Numbered from the stretch's first letter, positions 44,001 to 53,432 are shown. The stretch: 64,000 nucleotides of DNA from Leifsonia sp. Root227 (GCF_001428745.1 NZ_LMIO01000003.1:310001-374000), one strand, 5' to 3'. Made by a program: numbers and translations. Notes: generated by a model from the sequence alone, not told the origin.

Positions 44001-44374
44001 ACGGCGGGGTCTCCCGTGGCGTCCTTGCGGCGTCGCACTTCCTCCTCGAGCTGCCGGATGCGCTCCTGACGCTCGTGGTATGCGATCTCCTTCTCGACGG
44101 CGGCGAGCTGCTCCTCTGTGCTGAGCGTCCGCGCGTGCTGGACGCGCTGCGGCGTGGCCTCCCGCACCACCACGGTGCGCCGCTGCCTCGGCTCGCGCGG
44201 CCCGTACTCCCTGCCGAGCGCGAACCACAGGATGCTTCCGATCAGCGGGAGCAGGATCACGATGAACACCCAGACCAGCTTCGGCAGGTGCCGCACCTGG
44301 TCGGACGGACGCAGGATGATGTCCACCAGGGCGAAGACGAACAGCGTGAGCGCGAGCAGCGGAACGAGCAGCAT
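43997..44374 (-). CDS. PLDc_N domain membrane protein with coiled-coil tail
   Basis: 125 aa from ATG 44374. Two membrane helices (~1-20 and ~32-53) flank the motif RHLPKLVWVFIVILLPLIG, the hallmark of the phospholipase-D nuclease N-terminal (PLDc_N) domain. No HKD catalytic motif follows; instead there is a charged, heptad-like C-terminus (LAAVEKEIAYHERQERIRQL). It is a two-helix envelope protein of unknown function, common in actinobacteria. Confidence 0.8.
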   Translation of the reverse strand: MLLVPLLALTLFVFALVDIILRPSDQVRHLPKLVWVFIVILLPLIGSILWFALGREYGPREPRQRRTVVVREATPQRVQHARTLSTEEQLAAVEKEIAYHERQERIRQLEEEVRRRKDATGDPAV

Positions 44375-44460
44375 GGCCCCGATCCTATGGGAATGCTGTG
44401 TCCCCGGGCCATGCTGCTCGCCGGTCGACCGTCTGAGTGATCGACCGGCCCGCGCAGGCG

Positions 44461-45951
44461 TCAGCCGAACGGGATGGCGCCGAGCACCACCCCGACGGTG
44501 AGCATCACCAGCGAAACCAGGAGCGCCCGCCAGAGCACCTTCTTGTGGTGGTCGCCGAGGTTCACGTTCGCCAGTGACACCAGCAGCAGGATGGCGGGGA
44601 CGAGCGGGCTCTGCAGGTGGACGGGCTGGCCGACGATCGACGCCCGCGCCATCTCCACGGGGCTGATGCCGTAGTTGGCGGCCGTCTCCGAGAGGATCGG
44701 GAGGATGCCGAAGTAGAAGGCGTCGTTCGACATGAAGAACGTCATCGGGATGGACAGCAGTCCGGTGATCACCGCGAGAAACGGTCCCATCGACGCCGGG
44801 ACGATCTGAACCACCCAGTTGGCCATCGCGGTGACCATGCCGGTGCCGTTGAGCACGCCGACGAGGACGCCGGCCGCGAGCACCATCGACACGACGCCGA
44901 CGATGCTGGGCGCGTGCGCGACGATCTCGTCCGCCTGGCTGCGCAGCTTCGGGAAGTTGATCACGAGGGCGAGCGCCGTTCCGACCATGAAGATGTACGC
45001 GAGGGGCAGCACGTCGAGCACGAGCAGCACCATCACGGTGACGGTGAGCGCGAGGTTGACCCAGACCAGCTTCGGCCGCAGCGACGGGCGGTTCGGGTCG
45101 AGCATGGTGTCGGCCATCGCCGTGTCGCCGTTGTCCGGCCGTGCACCGGAGACGGTCACGATTCCCGTGGTGTCCACCGCGCCGCGGGCGCCTGGCGCCG
45201 CCTGCGAGCCGCGCACCAGTCGTCCGCCCTGGAACAGCGAGAATCGTGTGGATGCGCTGCCGGAGCTGGCCGTTCCGGCACCAGCACCGGCGCCGGCCGC
45301 GACGGGCTCGCGCAGCATCGGGGTGGCGAGTGCCAGCGTGCCGAGGCGGCGGCGCTCGCCGACTCCGAGCATCCACACCAGGGCGAACGCCACGACCAGG
45401 CCGACCCCGAGCGACGGCAGCATGGGCACGAAGATGTCGGTCGGCGAGACGTTCAGCGCGGAGGCCGCTCGTGCGGTCGGTCCGCCCCACGGCACGATGT
45501 TGAGGGTGCCGTTGACCAGCCCGGCGACGCAGGTGAGGACGACCGGGCTCATCCCGAGCCGGAGGTAGATCGGCAGCATGGCCGACGTGGTGATGATGAA
45601 CGTGGTCGAGCCGTCGCCGTCGAGGGAGACGGCGCCGGCGAGCACCGCCGTGCCGAGTACGACCTTCGCGGGGTCGTCCCCGAGGAACCGCACGATGAAC
45701 CGGATGAGCGGGTCGAACAGGCCGACATTGATCATGATGCCGAAGAACATGATCGCGAACATCAGCAGAGCGGCGGTCGGGGCGAGGCCGCCGATCGCCT
45801 TCATGATCATGTCGCCGAGCCCGAGCCCTGCCCCGGCGAACAGGCCGAAGATGGTCGGCACCAGGATGAGGGCGACCATCGGCGTCAGCCGTTTGGTCAT
45901 GATGAGTGCCATGAAGGTGAGGATCATGGCGAATCCGAGGATGACGAGCAC
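44461..45951 (-). CDS. citM: CitMHS-family citrate transporter
   Basis: 496 aa from GTG 45951. This start is selected because AAAGGAG lies five bases upstream and family members begin here (VLVILGFAMILTFMALIMTKRL); an ATG 18 codons earlier would add a polar leader. About twelve helices and the family motifs GDGSTTFIITTSAMLP, NIVPWGGPTARAAS and MSNDAFYFGILPIL are present. These symporters import metal-citrate complexes. An Ala/Gly-rich hydrophilic central loop (~205-290) is longer than usual. It is divergent from a CitA/DcuS-type sensor operon. Confidence 0.9.
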   Translation of the reverse strand: MLVILGFAMILTFMALIMTKRLTPMVALILVPTIFGLFAGAGLGLGDMIMKAIGGLAPTAALLMFAIMFFGIMINVGLFDPLIRFIVRFLGDDPAKVVLGTAVLAGAVSLDGDGSTTFIITTSAMLPIYLRLGMSPVVLTCVAGLVNGTLNIVPWGGPTARAASALNVSPTDIFVPMLPSLGVGLVVAFALVWMLGVGERRRLGTLALATPMLREPVAAGAGAGAGTASSGSASTRFSLFQGGRLVRGSQAAPGARGAVDTTGIVTVSGARPDNGDTAMADTMLDPNRPSLRPKLVWVNLALTVTVMVLLVLDVLPLAYIFMVGTALALVINFPKLRSQADEIVAHAPSIVGVVSMVLAAGVLVGVLNGTGMVTAMANWVVQIVPASMGPFLAVITGLLSIPMTFFMSNDAFYFGILPILSETAANYGISPVEMARASIVGQPVHLQSPLVPAILLLVSLANVNLGDHHKKVLWRALLVSLVMLTVGVVLGAIPFG

Positions 45952-46145
45952 GCCGACTCCTTTGTCGTAGTGGATGGAGCTGTCGAGCGGATGCGACGCT
46001 GACACGCTACGAGGGGATGCGGCGCGCGGCCGGGTATCGCGCGTTCCCGCACGATCTGCGCATTCTCCGGCTTCTGCGCATTCTGCTCATTCGGCGTCTT
46101 GCGGTGCGGACGCCTAGCCTGGACGGGACACGAAGGAGTTTCGGG

Positions 46146-47819
46146 ATGCGGTTCGCCAGCCATGTGCTGCTCCTCCAGCTGGCGACCGTCTCCGCGGTCG
46201 TGGCGGTGAGCGCCGGTGTGTTCGCCGTGCTCGGCGTGCAGCAGTTGCAGCGGGAGGCGGAGTCGTCCGCGCTGGCCATCGCCCGCACGGTCGCGGAGGA
46301 CGTGGAGGTGCGCGACTCCGTGGCCGAGTTCAGCGAGGACCCCGGCACGCCGACCAACGCCGCCGTCGCCGCCGGCCCGTTGCAGCCGCTCGCCGAAGCG
46401 GTGCGGACCCGCACAGGCGCGCTGTTCGTCGTGATCACGGACGACCACGGCATCCGGCTCGCGCACCCGGACGAGAGCCGCCTGGGCGAGCGGGTGAGCA
46501 CGAGCTTCGAGGACGCCGTGGCCGGGCGGGAGACGGTGGCCTGGGAGACGGGGACCTTGGGGGAGTCGGCACGCGCGAAGGTGCCCGTCTACGCGCCAGG
46601 CGTCGGCAGCCGCGTGCCGGTCGGGGAGGTGAGCGTCGGCTTTGCCGCCGCGAGCGTGTTCACCGAGCTTCCCTCGCTGCTCGGCGGGATCGGGGTGACG
46701 GCCGTGGTCGCGCTCGCGATCGGGGTGGTCGCGTCCGTGCTCATCCGGCGCAGGCTCACCCGGTTGACCATCGGACTGCAGCCGGAGGAGCTGAGTGCGC
46801 TCGTGCAGGACCAGGCCGCCGTGCTCGACGGGGTCGGAGAGGGCGTGCTCGCCATCACCCCGGCCGGCGAGGTGAGCGTCTGCAACGAGCGGGCGGCGCG
46901 GATGCTGGGGCTGGCGCATCCGATCGGTTCACCGGTACGCGAACTCGGACTGCCCGCGCCGCTCGCGCTGTCACTGGAGTCGGCGACGGGAGACACCGCC
47001 GTGCAGGACGTCGTCGTCACGGGCGGCCGCGTGGTCTACGTCGACGTGCGCAGGGTCGAGCGCGGCGGACGCGACCTCGGCACGGTCGCCGTGCTGCGCG
47101 ACAGGACGGACCTGGACGCGCTGGCCAGACGGCTCGACGCCGTCGCGACCATGACCAACGCGCTGCGGGCGCAGCGGCACGAGTTCGCGAACCGCGTGCA
47201 CGTCGTCGCCGGGCTGATCGACGCCGACAGGGTGCAGGATGCGCGCGGCTATCTCGCGGACGTGGTCGCCCGCGGTCCGCTCAAGTTCCCAGTGGAGCAC
47301 GCGGACCGCATCCAGGAGCCGTACCTGCAGGCGCTGCTCGGGGCCAAGGGCATCGAGGCGGCGGAGCGCGGCGTGCTGCTGACGCTGGGGGCGGAGACGC
47401 TGGTCACCGGCGCCGTCGCAGAGCCGGAGGACGTGGCGACCGTGCTCGGCAACCTGGTCGACAACGCGATCAGTGCCGCGGTCGACGGGGACGAGCCCCG
47501 CTGGGTGGAGGTGGAGCTGCTGGACGACGGCGAGGACCTGTTCCTGACGGTCGGAGACTCCGGCAGGGGCGTCGCCAACCCTGCCGTGCTGTTCGAACGC
47601 GGAGACGACAGGCAGCCGGCGCCGGCCGACGCCGTCCACGGGCACGGGTTCGGACTCCCGCTCTGCCGTGACATCGCCAGGCGGCGAGGAGGAGACGTGT
47701 GGCTGGTGGACGCGGGAGGGGCGGCGGGGTCGGGCGGTGGCGCGGTGCTGTGCGCGCGGCTGCCAGGCACGATGCGGGCGGAGTCAGCGCATCCACCGAT
47801 CGAAAGGGGTCGCCCGTGA
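46146..47819 (+). CDS. citA: CitA/DcuS-type sensor histidine kinase
   Basis: 557 aa from ATG 46146, preceded by GAAGGAG. Two membrane helices (~8-30 and ~178-200) bracket an extracytoplasmic Cache-like sensor (~35-175, with GALFVVITDDHGIRLAHPD). A PAS domain (~215-320) comes next, then the SpoOB-type dimerisation helix RAQRHEFANRVHVVAGLI with H345, and a HATPase with NLVDNAISAA and VGDSGRGV, GHGFGLPL boxes. This architecture detects external citrate or C4-dicarboxylates and should control the divergent CitMHS gene. Confidence 0.9.
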   Translation: MRFASHVLLLQLATVSAVVAVSAGVFAVLGVQQLQREAESSALAIARTVAEDVEVRDSVAEFSEDPGTPTNAAVAAGPLQPLAEAVRTRTGALFVVITDDHGIRLAHPDESRLGERVSTSFEDAVAGRETVAWETGTLGESARAKVPVYAPGVGSRVPVGEVSVGFAAASVFTELPSLLGGIGVTAVVALAIGVVASVLIRRRLTRLTIGLQPEELSALVQDQAAVLDGVGEGVLAITPAGEVSVCNERAARMLGLAHPIGSPVRELGLPAPLALSLESATGDTAVQDVVVTGGRVVYVDVRRVERGGRDLGTVAVLRDRTDLDALARRLDAVATMTNALRAQRHEFANRVHVVAGLIDADRVQDARGYLADVVARGPLKFPVEHADRIQEPYLQALLGAKGIEAAERGVLLTLGAETLVTGAVAEPEDVATVLGNLVDNAISAAVDGDEPRWVEVELLDDGEDLFLTVGDSGRGVANPAVLFERGDDRQPAPADAVHGHGFGLPLCRDIARRRGGDVWLVDAGGAAGSGGGAVLCARLPGTMRAESAHPPIERGRP

Positions 47820-48469
47820 GCGACGACATCCGCGTTCTCGTCGTCGACGACGACTTCCACGTCGCAGGCCTGCACCGCGACGTGGTGGCCGCCCGGCCCG
47901 GCTTCACGGCGCTGGATGCGGTGCACACCGCCCGCGCGGCGCGCGCCGTCGTGCGCGACCAGAGGCCCGACCTCGTGCTGGTCGACGTCTACCTGCCGGA
48001 CGGCGACGGCCTCGCGCTGCTCGCCGAGCTCGACACGGACGCGTTCGTGATCAGCGCGGCGACGGACGGGGCGACCATCCGCCGCGCGCTGCGATCCGGG
48101 GCGCTGACCTACCTCATCAAACCGTTCGACGCCCGGCTGCTCGGCGACAGGCTGGACGCGTACCTGCGCTACCGCAACGTGCTGCGCGACGACAGAGGAG
48201 CCGACCAGGAAGCGGTCGAGCGCGCACTGCGCATCCTGCACTCCGGCGACACGACCGCCGCCTCGTCGTCGCGGTCGGCGACAGAGCAGCTCGTGCTCGC
48301 CCAGCTCGACGGCGGCGAGGTGACGGCGGCGGACGTCGCCGCCGTCACGGGAGTCTCGCGGGCGACGGCGCAGCGCTACCTCGCGGCGCTCGCCGCCCGG
48401 GGCCTCGTCGAGGTCGCCCTGCGCTACGGCACCACCGGCCGCCCTGAGCACCGCTACCGCCGCGCCTGA
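47816..48469 (+). CDS. citB: CitB/DcuR-type response regulator
   Basis: 217 aa from GTG 47816, overlapping the sensor stop (GTGA). The receiver domain has VVDDDF, phospho-acceptor D57 in LVLVDVYLPDGDG, and the conserved Thr/Lys-type switch in SAATDG and YLIKPF. The C-terminal part (~150-215) is a helix-turn-helix of the CitB type (GGEVTAADVAAVTGVSRATAQRYLAAL). It is the natural partner of the upstream kinase and probably activates the divergent citrate transporter gene. Confidence 0.9.
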   Translation: MSDDIRVLVVDDDFHVAGLHRDVVAARPGFTALDAVHTARAARAVVRDQRPDLVLVDVYLPDGDGLALLAELDTDAFVISAATDGATIRRALRSGALTYLIKPFDARLLGDRLDAYLRYRNVLRDDRGADQEAVERALRILHSGDTTAASSSRSATEQLVLAQLDGGEVTAADVAAVTGVSRATAQRYLAALAARGLVEVALRYGTTGRPEHRYRRA

Positions 48470-48488
48470 GCGCCGCGACGCGGCTGCG

Positions 48489-48818
48489 TCACTCCCAGGT
48501 CATGAAGGGGCGGAGCTCCAGCTGGCCGTTGCGCGCCATCGGGTGACGGGACGCGATCTCGATCGCCTCGTCCAGGTTCTCGCACTCCAGGATGTCGAAG
48601 CCGCAGATCCACTCCTTGGTCTCCGCGAACGGGCCGTCCGTGACGTGGCGCTTGCCGTCGCGCACGCGCACGATCGTCGACTTCGCCGGCGGCTCGAGGA
48701 CCTCGCCGATGATGCGCTTGCCGCTGGCGTCGAGCTCGTCGACCCAGAGGTTCACATCCGATTCATCCGACTCGGTGTCGCGGTTGGAGTCGGTGACAAC
48801 GAACATCATGTACTTCAT
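48489..48818 (-). CDS. YCII/DGPF-domain protein
   Basis: 109 aa from ATG 48818. The sequence MKYMMFVVTDS, then VTDGPFAETKEWICGFDILEC and DEAIEIASRHPMARNGQLELRP, is characteristic of the YCII-related DGPFAETKE family. These are small ferredoxin-like-fold proteins, often encoded beside ECF sigma factors. No sigma gene is adjacent here. The conserved histidine/aspartate arrangement suggests a metal- or ligand-binding dimer. The biochemical role of the family is poorly known. Confidence 0.87.
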   Translation of the reverse strand: MKYMMFVVTDSNRDTESDESDVNLWVDELDASGKRIIGEVLEPPAKSTIVRVRDGKRHVTDGPFAETKEWICGFDILECENLDEAIEIASRHPMARNGQLELRPFMTWE

Positions 48819-48937
48819 CGTTCATCCTTTCGATTGCGAACGCTTCACCCCCACGTCGAACGAGGACGCACGCCATCGACATTCTGCAGCGGAAACAAAT
48901 CTCCGGCCAGACAATCCATCGGCCAGGGGCCCCGGTT

Positions 48938-49975
48938 TCAGCGCGTCGGCGCCTGTCCGGTGGATGCGCGGACGACGAGCCGCGTCGGAAGGACTGTGGC
49001 CGCGGCGGGCTCCGGGCGGGACTCGATCTCCGCGATGAGCAGCTCGACCGCGCGGTGGCCCGTCGCCTCGAACTCCTGGTGAACCGTGGTCAGCGGCGGC
49101 CAGAACGAGTCGGACTCCGCCATGTCGTCGAAGCCCACCACGCTGATGTCCTCCGGCACGCGGCGGCCGTTCTCGTGCAGGGCGCGCAGCACGCCGAGCG
49201 CCATCTGGTCGTTCGCGGCGAACACGGCCGTGATCTCCGGATGCGCGGCGATCGTCTTGCCGTGCTCGTATCCGGCTGCGGTCGACCAGTCGCCGAGCAT
49301 CGGCTCAGGCACCGGTCTGCCCGCCTCCTCCAGCACAGAGCGCCAGGACTGTGCTCGCCGGGTGGCGGAGTACGAGTCGGCAGGGCCGGAGATGTGCCAC
49401 ACGGTCTCGTGGCCGAGGGCGAGCAGATGCTCGGTGGCGAGCCTGGCGCCCTGGGCCTGATCGGTGTCGACCTGCGGGTAGTCGGCGCGCGCCGTCGAGT
49501 CGATGACGACGACGGACAGGCCGGGAGGCAGTTCGACGTCCGCCCTGTCGACGATGTGCGCCTCGATGACGATGATGATGCCGTCGACCGCCTGCTCGAG
49601 CAGCCGGGAGAACGCGACGGACACATCCTGCTGGGTGGGGTGCTCGACGGGGACGAGGTTGATCGAGTATCCGGCGCGTGCGGCGGAGACGGCGATGGCG
49701 TCGAGCGTGCGCATGTTTCCGTACGACGACAGTGTGAACATGACGACGCCGATGCTGCGGAAGTGGCCGGAGCGCAGCGCGCGGGCTGCCCGGTTGGGCC
49801 GGTAGCCGAGTGCCTGCATCGAGTGCAGCACGCGGTCTCTGGTGGCCGGCTCGACGTTGGTGAGGCCGTTGGCGACGCGGGAGACGGTCTGCGTGGAGAC
49901 CCCGGCGTGCCCGGCGACATCGGCGAGCGACGGCCCGCGTCTGGCGCGGCTGCGCGCGGTGTTCTGCTCGGTCAT
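48938..49975 (-). CDS. LacI-family regulator of the sugar importer/GH35 operon
   Basis: 345 aa from ATG 49975. The N-terminal helix-turn-helix is SLADVAGHAGVSTQTVSRVANG (positions ~16-38), with the hinge GYRPNRAARALRSG. The rest is a periplasmic-binding-protein fold for effector sensing (PEITAVFAANDQMALGVLRAL, DISVVGFDDMAESDSFWPP). It is divergent from the ABC importer genes, and two palindromes in the 150-bp gap are likely its operators. A galacto-oligosaccharide or arabinose-type inducer is plausible from the neighbouring genes but unproven. Confidence 0.92.
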   Translation of the reverse strand: MTEQNTARSRARRGPSLADVAGHAGVSTQTVSRVANGLTNVEPATRDRVLHSMQALGYRPNRAARALRSGHFRSIGVVMFTLSSYGNMRTLDAIAVSAARAGYSINLVPVEHPTQQDVSVAFSRLLEQAVDGIIIVIEAHIVDRADVELPPGLSVVVIDSTARADYPQVDTDQAQGARLATEHLLALGHETVWHISGPADSYSATRRAQSWRSVLEEAGRPVPEPMLGDWSTAAGYEHGKTIAAHPEITAVFAANDQMALGVLRALHENGRRVPEDISVVGFDDMAESDSFWPPLTTVHQEFEATGHRAVELLIAEIESRPEPAAATVLPTRLVVRASTGQAPTR

Positions 49976-50050
49976 CGCGCTGCCCTTTCCCGGAACGTCT
50001 GTGCGGATCTCTGGGTCAACTCTGGCAGATCCGAAAGAAGGACTTGCGCC

Positions 50051-50066
50051 ATGTTGACGTCAACAT
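50051..50066 (+). promoter_or_regulatory. LacI-type operator 1
   Basis: A perfect 16-bp palindrome, ATGTTGACGTCAACAT, with the central CG step favoured by LacI-family proteins. It lies between the divergent LacI gene and the importer operon, 60-75 bases before the first permease gene. Confidence 0.8.
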
Positions 50067-50084
50067 GTTAGTGTAGCCCCGCTG

Positions 50085-50100
50085 ATGTTGACGTAAACAT
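50085..50100 (+). promoter_or_regulatory. LacI-type operator 2
   Basis: ATGTTGACGTAAACAT differs from operator 1 at one base and is centred 34 bp from it, a little over three helical turns. Its position close to the permease start would block elongation or initiation. Confidence 0.78.
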
Positions 50101-50125
50101 CGCTGCAACGACAAGGAAGGTCCCT

Positions 50126-51043
50126 GTGACAACGACGTCCGCACCCCGTAGCGCCGCCCTGAGCGCGCCACGCCGACGCCACCGTCGCGACTGGCGCGGC
50201 TGGGCGTTCGTGGCGCCGTTCATGGTCGTGTTCGCGGCGATGATCATCGCCCCCGTCCTCTACGCGATCTACCTCAGCCTGTTCCGCGAGCAGCTCGTCG
50301 GCGGCACCGTGTTCGCCGGACTCGAGAACTACATCGCCGTCTTCACCGATGCGAAGTTCTGGGAGTCCCTCGGCCGCGTCACCGCCTTCCTCGTGGTGCA
50401 GGTGCCGATCATGCTCGTGCTCTCGCTCACCGCGGCGCTCGCCCTCGACAGCGCCCGGCTGCACGGAGCAGGGTTCTTCCGCATCGCGATCTTCCTGCCG
50501 TATGCGGTTCCCGGCGTCGTCGCCGCCCTGATCTGGGGCTTCATCTATGGCGACCAGTTCGGCCTCACGGCAAGCATCAACGATCTGCTCGGCACCAGCT
50601 TCGCCCCGCTCAACGGCTCCTGGATCCTCGGCTCCATCGGCAACATCGTCACCTGGGAGTTCATGGGCTACAACATGCTCATCTTCTACGCGGCGCTCAA
50701 GGTCATCCCCGGCGAGCTGTACGAGGCGGCCGAGATCGACGGGGCTGGTGCGTTCCGCACCGTGTTCAGCATCAAGATCCCCGCCGTGCGCGGCGCCATC
50801 GTGATCGCGACGATCTTCTCGATCATCGGCAGCTTCCAGTTGTTCAACGAGCCCAACCTGCTGAAGCCCCTCGCACCGAACGCGATCTCCAGCTACTTCA
50901 CCCCGAACATGTACGCATACAACCTCTCGTTCGCCGGTCAGCAATTCAACTACGCGGCCACCGTCGCGATCGTCATGGGCGTCCTCACCGCGGTGATCGC
51001 CTACGTCGTGCAGTTGCGCGGCTCGAGGAAGGAGAACGCCTGA
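50126..51043 (+). CDS. Sugar ABC transporter permease (MalF-like)
   Basis: 305 aa from GTG 50126. Six membrane helices follow an Arg-rich cytoplasmic N-terminus. The EAA coupling loop reads VIPGELYEAAEIDGAGAFRTV and contacts the ATPase. The opening WRGWAFVAPFMVVFAAMIIAPVL is typical of CUT1-family MalF/UgpA permeases for oligosaccharides. It is the first gene of permease-permease-binding protein and lies just after two LacI-type operators. No ATPase gene belongs to the operon. Confidence 0.93.
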   Translation: MTTTSAPRSAALSAPRRRHRRDWRGWAFVAPFMVVFAAMIIAPVLYAIYLSLFREQLVGGTVFAGLENYIAVFTDAKFWESLGRVTAFLVVQVPIMLVLSLTAALALDSARLHGAGFFRIAIFLPYAVPGVVAALIWGFIYGDQFGLTASINDLLGTSFAPLNGSWILGSIGNIVTWEFMGYNMLIFYAALKVIPGELYEAAEIDGAGAFRTVFSIKIPAVRGAIVIATIFSIIGSFQLFNEPNLLKPLAPNAISSYFTPNMYAYNLSFAGQQFNYAATVAIVMGVLTAVIAYVVQLRGSRKENA

Positions 51044-51987
51044 TGGCCGTCATCGCCCCCGAGCGCAAGGTCCGCACCCCGGCGCGTCGCGCATCCGGTG
51101 CCTCCCGCCGCCCTGTCAGAGCCGGCTCCGGCCGCCGCAACCCTCGCCAGCGCCGGTCGATCGTGCTCACGATCGTCATGGTGATCTTCACGATCTACTC
51201 GATCGTTCCGCTGGTCTGGCTGATCGTGAACGCCACCAAGACGCAGCCGGAGCTGTTCTCCTCGTTCGGCCTCTGGTTCGGCAACGGATTCTCGCTGTTC
51301 CAGAACATCGCGGACACCCTCAGCTATCGCAACGGGATCTTCCTGCAGTGGTTCGGCAACACGCTGCTCTACGTGGTGGTCGGGGCGGGAGGCGCGACGC
51401 TGCTCGCGACGGTCGCGGGCTACGGTCTCGCGAAGTACACGTTCCCCGGAAAGCGCGCGGTCTTCGCGATCGTCCTCGGCGCCATTGCCGTGCCTGGCAC
51501 AGCGCTCGCTGTCCCGACCTTCCTGATGTTCAGCCAGGTGGGCCTGACCAACACGCCCTGGGCGGTCATCCTGCCGTCGCTGGTGAGCCCGTTCGGCCTC
51601 TATCTGGTCTGGACGTACGCGTCCGAGGCGATCCCGACCGAGTTGCTCGAAGCCGCCAGGATGGACGGCGCAGGCGAGTTCCGCACCTTCTTCACGATCT
51701 CGCTGCGGCTGCTCGCCCCCGGCATCGTCACGGTGCTGCTGTTCGCCATCGTCGCCACCTGGAACAACTACTTCCTGCCGCTGATCATGCTGAGCGACCC
51801 GCAGTGGTATCCGCTCACGGTCGGTCTCGGCCAGTGGAGCGCCCAGGCCATCGGCGTCGGAGCGCAGCCGATCTACAACCTCGTCATCACGGGCTCGCTG
51901 CTCACCATCGTGCCCATCGTCATCGCCTTCCTCTTCCTGCAGCGGTTCTGGCAGTCGGGGTTGAGCGCCGGAAGCGTCAAGCAGTGA
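51043..51987 (+). CDS. Sugar ABC transporter permease (MalG-like)
   Basis: 314 aa from ATG 51043, sharing one base with the preceding stop. It has six membrane helices and the EAA loop AIPTELLEAARMDGAGEFRTF. The start region is rich in Arg/Pro up to ~residue 45, then SIVLTIVMVIFTIYSIVPLVW forms the first helix. It pairs with the MalF-like permease as a CUT1-type importer. Confidence 0.93.
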   Translation: MAVIAPERKVRTPARRASGASRRPVRAGSGRRNPRQRRSIVLTIVMVIFTIYSIVPLVWLIVNATKTQPELFSSFGLWFGNGFSLFQNIADTLSYRNGIFLQWFGNTLLYVVVGAGGATLLATVAGYGLAKYTFPGKRAVFAIVLGAIAVPGTALAVPTFLMFSQVGLTNTPWAVILPSLVSPFGLYLVWTYASEAIPTELLEAARMDGAGEFRTFFTISLRLLAPGIVTVLLFAIVATWNNYFLPLIMLSDPQWYPLTVGLGQWSAQAIGVGAQPIYNLVITGSLLTIVPIVIAFLFLQRFWQSGLSAGSVKQ

Positions 51988-52085
51988 CGGGAGACCGCTG
52001 CTTGCACCCGCACCACCCCTCCCACGGGCGTCCTGCCCAGCACACACCCTCATCCCGATGAAGTGAATGAAGTGAAAGGAACACC

Positions 52086-53432
52086 ATGAAGCGCATCTCG
52101 CGTTCGTCGGTGCTTCGACGCGTCGCGACGGCCATCGCCGTCAGTGCCGTGCTCGGCGCGTCGCTCGCCGCCTGCTCAGGAGGCACCGCAGCATCCGGAG
52201 GCAGCTCCTCCGACATCGAGTCCGCCCTGAAGGCGGGTGGCACGATCACGTACTGGTCGTGGACGCCGTCCGCGGAGGCTCAGGTCGCCGCGTTCGAGAA
52301 GCAGTACCCGAAGGTGAAGGTCAAGCTGGTCAACGCCGGCACCAACACCACCGAGTACACCAAGCTGCAGAACGCCATCAAGGCCGGTTCCGGCGCGCCG
52401 GACGTCGCCCAGGTCGAGTACTACGCCATCCCGCAGTTCGCCCTCGGCAAGGCGCTCGTCGACCTCAAGCAGTACGGCTTCGACAAGCTCAAGAGCGACT
52501 ACACGCCGGGCCCGTGGGGCTCTGTCAACGTCGGCGGCCAGCTCGTCGGCCTGCCGCAGGACTCCGGCCCCATGGCGATGTTCTACAACAAGACGGTCTT
52601 CGACAAGTACGGCATCGCCGTGCCGAAGACCTGGGACGAGTACGTGGATGCGGCCACCAAGCTGCACGCGGCCGACCCGAACGCATACATCACCAGCGAC
52701 TCCGGCGACTCCGGCTTCACCACCAGCATGATCTGGCAGGCGGGCGGACGCCCGTTCCAGGTCGACGGCACGAAGGTGTCGATCAACCTGCAGGACGACG
52801 GCACCAAGAAGTGGACCAGCACCTGGAACAAGCTGGTCGAGAACAAGCTGCTCTCCGCGGTTCCCGGCTGGAGCGACGACTGGTTCAAGGCGCTCGGCAA
52901 CGGCTCCATCGCCACCCTCGTGACCGGCGCGTGGATGCCCGGCGTGCTCGAGTCGTCCGTGAAGGACGGCGCAGGCCAGTGGCGCGTCGCCCCGATCCCG
53001 ACCTACGACGGCACTCCCACCAACGCCGAGAACGGAGGAGGCGGCCAGGTCGTGCTCAAGCAGAGCAAGAACCCTGCGCTCGCAGCAGGCTTCCTCAAGT
53101 GGCTGAACAACAGCGACGCGTCGATCAAGGTCTTCCTGCAGTCTGGCGGCTTCCCGTCGACCACGAAGGACCTCGAAGCGAGCGACTTCCTCTCCTCTGC
53201 CCCCGACTACTTCGGCGGCCAGAAGATCAACGAGGTGCTCGTCGACGGCGCGAAGAACGTCTCGACCGGGTTCCAGTACCTGCCGTTCCAGGTGTACGCG
53301 AACAGCATCTACGGCGACACGGTCGGCCAGGCGTACTCCAACAACAGCGACCTGAACGCCGGCCTGCAGGCCTGGCAGAAGTCGCTGGTCGACTACGGCG
53401 ACCAGCAGGGCTTCACCGTCACGGCGAAGTAG
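52086..53432 (+). CDS. Sugar ABC transporter substrate-binding lipoprotein
   Basis: 448 aa from ATG 52086, preceded by AAAGGA. The lipobox LAAC (Cys30) ends the signal peptide. The mature protein is a family 1 extracellular solute-binding protein (ITYWSWTPSAEAQVAAFEKQYP, PDVAQVEYYAIPQFA, GAWMPGVLESS) of the kind that binds oligosaccharides. It should supply the two permeases upstream. The following GH35 gene suggests galactose-containing oligosaccharides as cargo. Confidence 0.93.
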   Translation: MKRISRSSVLRRVATAIAVSAVLGASLAACSGGTAASGGSSSDIESALKAGGTITYWSWTPSAEAQVAAFEKQYPKVKVKLVNAGTNTTEYTKLQNAIKAGSGAPDVAQVEYYAIPQFALGKALVDLKQYGFDKLKSDYTPGPWGSVNVGGQLVGLPQDSGPMAMFYNKTVFDKYGIAVPKTWDEYVDAATKLHAADPNAYITSDSGDSGFTTSMIWQAGGRPFQVDGTKVSINLQDDGTKKWTSTWNKLVENKLLSAVPGWSDDWFKALGNGSIATLVTGAWMPGVLESSVKDGAGQWRVAPIPTYDGTPTNAENGGGGQVVLKQSKNPALAAGFLKWLNNSDASIKVFLQSGGFPSTTKDLEASDFLSSAPDYFGGQKINEVLVDGAKNVSTGFQYLPFQVYANSIYGDTVGQAYSNNSDLNAGLQAWQKSLVDYGDQQGFTVTAK

